Positions 59,255 through 64,000 of a DNA stretch of 64,000 nucleotides are shown piece after piece. The notes below the pieces were generated by a model, which saw only the letters and a list, made by a program, of their open reading frames with translations, did no database searches and had not been told where the DNA came from. Position 1 is the stretch's first letter, and each line of letters starts with the position of its first letter. The position numbers and the translations under genes were made by a program. Source of the DNA: Bacteroidota bacterium (GTDB lineage Bacteria > Bacteroidota > Bacteroidia > Bacteroidales > JAGONC01); the NCBI GenBank assembly GCA_022711405.1, contig JAKLFC010000009.1, forward strand, positions 67,771-131,770. Direction: 5' to 3'.

Positions 59255-60670
59255 ATGACCATGAAAACCACTCCTGGAAACGATCATAGAATCCCTTGGA
59301 TTAGAATGGGGCTGGCTGCTTTCATACTGTTACCTCTTCTGCATTCCTGCAAACTGGGACCGGATTACGTCCGTCCGGCCGAGCCACTGCCCGCTGCGTT
59401 CAGGCAGGATTTTCCGGCAGATACTACGATTGCCAATACTCCCTGGTGGGCGCTCTTCAGGGATACGACACTGGTTGGTCTTATTGATGCAACGCTGGAG
59501 AACAATAAGGACCTGCAGTCGGCCATTGCGCGTATGGATGAAGCCAGGGCGACCATCGGAATGGTCAGGGCCGATCTCTATCCGAGGATCAATTATTCGG
59601 TCAGCGGGAATTCATCCGTCAATACGGAATCCTCCGGTTTAACGCACGACTATACCGGTGTGGCGGATGTTTCCTATACCATCGATATATGGGGCCGCAT
59701 CCGGCGCATGAGCGAAGCAGCCCTTCAGGAATACCTCGCCACCGAGGAAGCATACCGTGCCCTGACCATCATGCTGGTTGCCGGGGTGGCGACAGCCTAC
59801 CTGACCCTGAGGGATCTGGATAATCGTCTGATCATCAGCGAACAAACTGCTGAAACCTGGCAGGAAAATCTGGAGATCGTACAGGCAAGGTTCAAAGGCG
59901 GATTTGTCAGCGAAGTGGATCTGAACCAGGCTAAAATACAGTTGCTGGGAGCCCAGACTGCTATTCAGACCTTTACGCGGCTCAGGGAGCAAACTGAGAA
60001 TGCGATCAGTATCCTTCAGGGGAAACCACCTCAATCCATACCACGCGGACTGGCCTTGCAGGAGCAGATCTTCCCGCCTACGCTTCCTGCCGGAATGCCT
60101 TCCGACCTGCTTGACCGAAGACCGGATGTACGGATGGCTGAACGGAAGTTACAGGCGCAGACAGAGAGGATAGGAGCTGCCGAGGCGTTGCAGTACCCTT
60201 CTATCACCATTTCAGCAGATATGGGATTCAATTTTATCAATCCATTTTACGGTTTTGCTGCCCTGGGAGCCCAAATCCTGGGCCCCATATTCAATAACCA
60301 CTCCGCCAAACAGCAGGTTGAGATCGAAAAGGCCAGGACTATACAGCTTCTCAACGATTACGAATTTGCCATTATCAATGCGCTGAGGGAGGTCGAAGAC
60401 GCCATGATTGCCGTAAAAACCTATGAAAAGGAATTTTCACTTCGGAAGGAGCAGATGCTGGCCTCCGGAGAAGCGATGAAATTGTCCTGGGTCCGCTATG
60501 ATGGGGGTCTCACCAGCTACCTTGAGGTACTGGACCTGCAGCGATCATTTTTCAACGCTCAGCTCAACGCTTCTGAAGCATTACAGCTGCAGCTGACCTC
60601 CACTATCCGTCTGTACCAGGCCCTTGGCGGGGGCTGGATTCCTGGGCAGGATACGCTTCAACTGCAATGA
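59255..60670 (+). CDS. Outer-membrane efflux duct lipoprotein (OMF/NodT family)
   Basis: 471 residues, starting two bases after the previous stop. Lipoprotein signal LAAFILLPLLHSC with Cys near residue 32. Duct motifs follow in order: WWALFRDTTLVGLIDATLENNKDLQSAIARMDEAR, QARFKGGFVSEVDLNQAK, and in the second half VRYDGGLTSYLEVLDLQRSFFNAQLNA. It completes the tripartite exporter with the two genes upstream. It is a paralogue of the RND duct at 34643 and shares the KLGPDYVRPAEPL-type mature N-terminus, but is clearly diverged. Confidence 0.94.
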   Translation: MTMKTTPGNDHRIPWIRMGLAAFILLPLLHSCKLGPDYVRPAEPLPAAFRQDFPADTTIANTPWWALFRDTTLVGLIDATLENNKDLQSAIARMDEARATIGMVRADLYPRINYSVSGNSSVNTESSGLTHDYTGVADVSYTIDIWGRIRRMSEAALQEYLATEEAYRALTIMLVAGVATAYLTLRDLDNRLIISEQTAETWQENLEIVQARFKGGFVSEVDLNQAKIQLLGAQTAIQTFTRLREQTENAISILQGKPPQSIPRGLALQEQIFPPTLPAGMPSDLLDRRPDVRMAERKLQAQTERIGAAEALQYPSITISADMGFNFINPFYGFAALGAQILGPIFNNHSAKQQVEIEKARTIQLLNDYEFAIINALREVEDAMIAVKTYEKEFSLRKEQMLASGEAMKLSWVRYDGGLTSYLEVLDLQRSFFNAQLNASEALQLQLTSTIRLYQALGGGWIPGQDTLQLQ

Positions 60671-60716
60671 ACAACGTCAAAATAGACATCAATGAATCAC
60701 ACTGATGATAAATATC

Positions 60717-60724
60717 TATATTTG
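60717..60724 (+). promoter_or_regulatory. -7 box before the outer-membrane-like protein gene
   Basis: TATATTTG, a perfect TAnnTTTG, 72 bases before the preferred ATG at 60796. The -33 element is not evident. Confidence 0.4.
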
Positions 60725-60795
60725 GAAATGGATTATAACACAGTGCTCTCAAAATTGTAACCCCTTTGGTAATGTTAATTTCAAATTATCTGGTC

Positions 60796-61599
60796 ATGAA
60801 GTATGTCAACAATGGTTTATTATCGCAGATGGCCCAACGTGCTACCGGAGTCGCACTCCCCGGTCTTGCATTTTTCATGATATTGATGCTACTGACTTTC
60901 CGATCGGGTGCCAAAGAACCCGATACGACACTGCCGGCAAAAAAGAATGTGATCTCCTACAACATTACCGCTCCTCTTATTTCCGGATGGGACAATGTGG
61001 TATTCGGGTACGAACGGATCGTGAAAAAAAATCAGTCCTTTTCCATCATGGGTGGGTACAGGAATTTCCCCGGGCTCATTAATCCCGATAGCTCCCTGCT
61101 GGTGGATAACCATACCAAACTCGGTGGATTCAGCATCTCGGCCGATTACCGGTTCTATTTGCTGAAGCGCAATAAAATAGGCATTCCTGATGGCGTCTAT
61201 ATCGGGCCATACCTTAATTATTATACAACCAGTTTCGGTAATGATATTACGTTTATTGAAAACAATACCATAGTGAACCAGTATGAAATTACGACGGATA
61301 TTGCAACCCTGGGGATCGGATTTGAAATGGGATATCAGTTCGTTTTCTGGAATAAACTGACACTCGATCTGATCCTGTTCGGGCCGGGTTATGCCTGGTA
61401 CGGCGGAAAAATGGACATAAAAGGTGAGATCAGCATAGATGAGGAGAGTGAATTGTACCAGAAGCTAATCGACATGGCGATCGAAAATGCTGATTTCGTG
61501 AAGATCATTGACCAGGAATTTGAAGCCAGCAGTTCGGGCCGGGTCAGCAAACTGGGACTGGGATTTCGCTATGTCGTCCGCCTGGGATGGTATTTCTGA
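60796..61599 (+). CDS. Probable outer-membrane beta-barrel protein of unknown function
   Basis: 267 residues from ATG 60796; ATG 60766 adds ten. A hydrophobic N-terminal part (VALPGLAFFMILMLLTFRSG) may be a long signal sequence. The remainder alternates like a small barrel: YNITAPLISGWDNVVFGYERIVKKNQSFSIMGGYRNF, LGGFSISADYRFYLLKR, GVYIGPYLNYYTTSFG, and a terminal FRYVVRLGWYF, with Phe as the last residue. The pattern resembles DUF3575-like outer-membrane proteins, but I am not sure of the family. Its C-terminus is 24 bases from the convergent fucose transporter. Confidence 0.65.
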   Translation: MKYVNNGLLSQMAQRATGVALPGLAFFMILMLLTFRSGAKEPDTTLPAKKNVISYNITAPLISGWDNVVFGYERIVKKNQSFSIMGGYRNFPGLINPDSSLLVDNHTKLGGFSISADYRFYLLKRNKIGIPDGVYIGPYLNYYTTSFGNDITFIENNTIVNQYEITTDIATLGIGFEMGYQFVFWNKLTLDLILFGPGYAWYGGKMDIKGEISIDEESELYQKLIDMAIENADFVKIIDQEFEASSSGRVSKLGLGFRYVVRLGWYF

Positions 61600-61623
61600 A
61601 ATCACGCTTGCCTATTGCCGATA

Positions 61624-62868
61624 TCAAGTTTTTATCCTGTGCCCCTGAAGTGCGTAATAAAAAATGAACAGGAACAATGGGATCGGCACGAAAAAGCCGG
61701 TCGACATGCCATGGATATCGGATATGTATCCCATCAGGGGAGGGAAGATAGCGCCCCCCACAATGGCCATCACAATAAAAGAGGATGCCTTCTTTGTCTT
61801 GGGTCCCAGATCCTTGATGCCCAGGGCAAAGATGGTCGGGAACATGACCGACATGAAAAAGAATACGGCGTACAGGCAGATCAAGGAGGCCCACCCCAGG
61901 TGAGAACCCACAACGGGCAGCAGCACGACACACATGGCGGCATAAATGGCCAGAAGACGTGTTGGTCTTATGAGCCCCATCAGGTAACTCCCCGACATCC
62001 GACCGATCATGAACAGGGCGAAACCAATGGATAAGAAGTAGGGACCGTTTTTGACATCGAAGCGCGGATGCTGTCCTTCATCGGTCACAAAATTGATCAG
62101 GTAGCTGAAAATGCCTGTCTGGGCAGCCACATAGCAAAACTGTGCGATGACTCCCAACACAAAATGAGGCTGCCTGATGAGTGGTATGAAAAACGAAGGT
62201 TTCTCTTCAATCCCGCTGACATGCGCTCCATGTGCAATGTGGATATCTTCCTCCGATATTTCGGGAAGGGGGAGCCGGGAGAAGACCAGCGCTACCATCA
62301 GCACCACGAGCCCGATGATGCTCAGAGGCCAGATAAGGGAAGCAAGTTTTTCTCCTTCCACATGGCTCTGGTTGCTGTAAATGGACAATGCGATCAGGGG
62401 CCCGATCACCCAGGCGAGTCCATTGAACGACTGTGAAAAATTGATGCGCTGTTCGGCGGATTCCCGCGGGCCCAGTTTGGTTGTGTAGGGATTGGCGGCT
62501 GTTTCAAGGGTCGCCAGTCCGCAGCCGGTGATGAACAGGCAGATCAGAAAGATCCAGAACGATTCCAGGGAGGTGGTCCCGGCGATCAGAAAGGCGCCGG
62601 CGGCAAACAGTGACAATCCCAGCGTAATACCTTTCCTGTATCCAAATTTTCTCATGAAATAGCCCGCAGGCAATGCCATGGTGAAATAGGCGCCGTACAG
62701 CGAAAACTGAATGAAGCTCGACTGCCATTTCATCAGATGAAGGATCTGCTGAAAATGCTTATCCAGCGTATCAATCATCCCATGAGCTATTCCCCAGAGA
62801 AAAAACAGGGATGTGATCATGATGAAAGGCAGCAGAAACTCCCTGGTCGTTAATTTGTATTTTGCCAT
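61624..62868 (-). CDS. fucP: Sugar MFS transporter, FucP (L-fucose:H+ symporter) type
   Basis: 414 residues from ATG 62868; the frame to 62907 overlaps the fucI stop. Twelve transmembrane helices. FucP-family features are FFLWGIAHGMIDTLDKHFQQ (with the Asp that couples protons in E. coli FucP), ETAANPYTTKLGPRESAEQRINFSQSFNGLAWVIGPL and FPTIFALGIKDLGPKTKKASS. It imports L-fucose or a related sugar with protons. It starts 19 bases after the fucI stop, so they are an operon: isomerase first, transporter second. Confidence 0.92.
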   Translation of the reverse strand: MAKYKLTTREFLLPFIMITSLFFLWGIAHGMIDTLDKHFQQILHLMKWQSSFIQFSLYGAYFTMALPAGYFMRKFGYRKGITLGLSLFAAGAFLIAGTTSLESFWIFLICLFITGCGLATLETAANPYTTKLGPRESAEQRINFSQSFNGLAWVIGPLIALSIYSNQSHVEGEKLASLIWPLSIIGLVVLMVALVFSRLPLPEISEEDIHIAHGAHVSGIEEKPSFFIPLIRQPHFVLGVIAQFCYVAAQTGIFSYLINFVTDEGQHPRFDVKNGPYFLSIGFALFMIGRMSGSYLMGLIRPTRLLAIYAAMCVVLLPVVGSHLGWASLICLYAVFFFMSVMFPTIFALGIKDLGPKTKKASSFIVMAIVGGAIFPPLMGYISDIHGMSTGFFVPIPLFLFIFYYALQGHRIKT

Positions 62869-62887
62869 GGCCTGAAGATATCGGGAT

Positions 62888-64000
62888 TTATCGGTAAAGC
62901 GCACCAAGTGTTTTGCACGCCCTGTAATCCTGACCTTCCTTATCCATTCCGAATGCGTTCCACATGCCGGGGCGGAAGATCTTTTCGTGGGGGATGTTAT
63001 GCATGCACACGGGGATCCTGAGCATGGAGGCCAGCGTGACCAGGTCGGCGCCGATATGTCCGTAGCTGATGGCTCCGTGGTTGGCTCCCCAGTTTGCCAT
63101 TACCGTATAGACGTCGGTGAAGGCTCCCTGCCCGGTAAGACGCGGGGCAAACCAGGTGGTGGGCCAGGTACGGTCGGTTCGTTCATTCAGCGTATTATGA
63201 ACCTTTTCCGGCAGGTCGATGCTCCACCCTTCGGCCAGCTGCAGTACCGGACCCAGGCCTTTTACAAGGTTGATGCGGCTCATGGTGAGTGGCATGCCGC
63301 CTTTGGACAGGTACCCCGATGAAAATCCCCCACCCCTGAAATATTCTGTGGTGGCTGGATACCAGGTGGTTGCCTCCAGGCATGCATGTGCCTCATCGTC
63401 GGAGATCTCCCAGAATGGTTTCATGGCAGGTTCCCCACTGACTGTCTGCCGCCCTGTTCCATCCAGCGCGGCAGCCCCTGAGTTCAGCAGGTGAATGAAT
63501 CCATTACCAGCCAATCCTGCGGGTTCAGTCCCGGTAACGCGCTTCACAGCATCCGGACTCCAGTAGGTGCGTACATCGGCAAAGATCTGGGCGGTATGGG
63601 TGAGAAGGTGACCAAACAGCATCGCGACACCATTGAGCGAATCATTCTCGGTGGCCACGAGGATGGGTTGGCGGATACCGTTCCAATCGAAGGAAGAATT
63701 CAGGATGGCTTCCAGGAAGTCGCCATTGGGAAAGTGGTCGGTCCATTGCCGCTGACCCTGGAATCCACCGAGAATGGCATTATGCCCCAGTGACTCTTCG
63801 ATGAATCCCATCTGCGCAAGACGAGGATTGCCCTTCATCAGGTCACGGGCGATCATCGCCATTTTTACAACAAATTCCCAGGTTGCATCTTTTCGCTGCC
63901 GGCTGTGCTGCCTGGATGGCGGATTGAAATCAGCGCCTTCCCTGCAGTTTTTTTTCACCCAGCGCATCGCGCTATCGAATTCATCCGGATCGAAAATACC
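62888..64000 (-). CDS. fucI: L-fucose isomerase, N-terminus cut by window end
   Basis: The frame remains open to base 64000, so the gene starts outside the window; about 370 C-terminal residues are visible of the usual near-590. Sequence [63 protein letters not shown] and [28 protein letters not shown] follow E. coli FucI closely, including the ATENDSLNG and DHFPN metal and substrate regions. The enzyme converts L-fucose to L-fuculose (also D-arabinose to D-ribulose) with Mn2+. The transporter fucP follows on the same strand; kinase and aldolase genes would be expected upstream, outside the window. Confidence 0.96.
   Translation of the reverse strand, partial: GIFDPDEFDSAMRWVKKNCREGADFNPPSRQHSRQRKDATWEFVVKMAMIARDLMKGNPRLAQMGFIEESLGHNAILGGFQGQRQWTDHFPNGDFLEAILNSSFDWNGIRQPILVATENDSLNGVAMLFGHLLTHTAQIFADVRTYWSPDAVKRVTGTEPAGLAGNGFIHLLNSGAAALDGTGRQTVSGEPAMKPFWEISDDEAHACLEATTWYPATTEYFRGGGFSSGYLSKGGMPLTMSRINLVKGLGPVLQLAEGWSIDLPEKVHNTLNERTDRTWPTTWFAPRLTGQGAFTDVYTVMANWGANHGAISYGHIGADLVTLASMLRIPVCMHNIPHEKIFRPGMWNAFGMDKEGQDYRACKTLGALYR

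Noticed and set aside
1..64000. tRNA, rRNA, transposase, integrase or phage genes
   Set aside because: I looked for conserved tRNA T-arm sequence, rRNA-like stretches and recombinase motifs in the gaps and among the proteins and found none.

Overview
The window reads as a chromosomal segment of a Bacteroidota bacterium, probably an environmental or anaerobic member near Bacteroidales/Marinilabiliales. Support comes from several TAnnTTTG-type -7 promoter boxes, two TonB-dependent receptors with N-terminal carboxypeptidase-regulatory-like domains, a LytS/LytTR pair, methylmalonyl-CoA epimerase, a GapN-like dehydrogenase, signal peptides ending in AQ or SQ, and a scarcity of strong Shine-Dalgarno sites. 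No rRNA, tRNA, CRISPR array, transposase or phage gene was seen. The taxonomic call is inference; no database search was run.

Layout. 1-5 kb: two TPR proteins, an unrecognised two-gene unit, a SRPBCC protein and a small membrane protein. 5.2-10 kb: TonB-dependent receptor, TPR protein, LytS-type kinase and LytTR regulator in one direction. 10-12.6 kb: a glutamate/dicarboxylate symporter divergent from two tandem paralogous TetR regulators. 12.6-25.2 kb: mostly housekeeping genes (AsmA-like protein, methylmalonyl-CoA epimerase, uridine kinase, alkaline phosphatase, RluB-type pseudouridine synthase with a tandem-repeat tail, YraN, LD-carboxypeptidase, ferredoxin-nitroreductase fusion, DedA, MetG, RRM protein). 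25.4-30 kb: GT39-like glycosyltransferase, acyl-CoA ligase, OmpA-family protein. 30.2-37.7 kb: a complete RND efflux operon followed by gapN. 37.7-46.7 kb: GlsB-like protein, GT-C-like membrane protein, haemoglobin-receptor-type TonB receptor, YiiX-like hydrolase, MscS channel, SHOCT protein.

46.8-60.7 kb is the most unusual part. A kinase with a periplasmic-binding-protein sensor, a FixJ-type regulator and a receiver-only protein precede a same-strand run: aspartate ammonia-lyase WITH a signal peptide, type II L-asparaginase with a signal peptide, an outer-membrane porin-like protein, and an SLC13/DASS carboxylate transporter. Together these suggest that asparagine is deaminated to aspartate and then to fumarate outside the cytoplasm, ammonia is released there, and only the C4-dicarboxylate is imported. 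A K+-channel-like protein, an AI-2E permease and an EmrA/DUF2955-like/OMF exporter follow. The window ends in a fucose pair, fucP-like transporter and fucI (cut by the window end).

A second theme is repeats. Intergenic gaps carry at least five families of short palindromic or tandem repeats, including a 111-bp MITE-like element present twice, and two repeats have run into the 3' ends of coding sequences.
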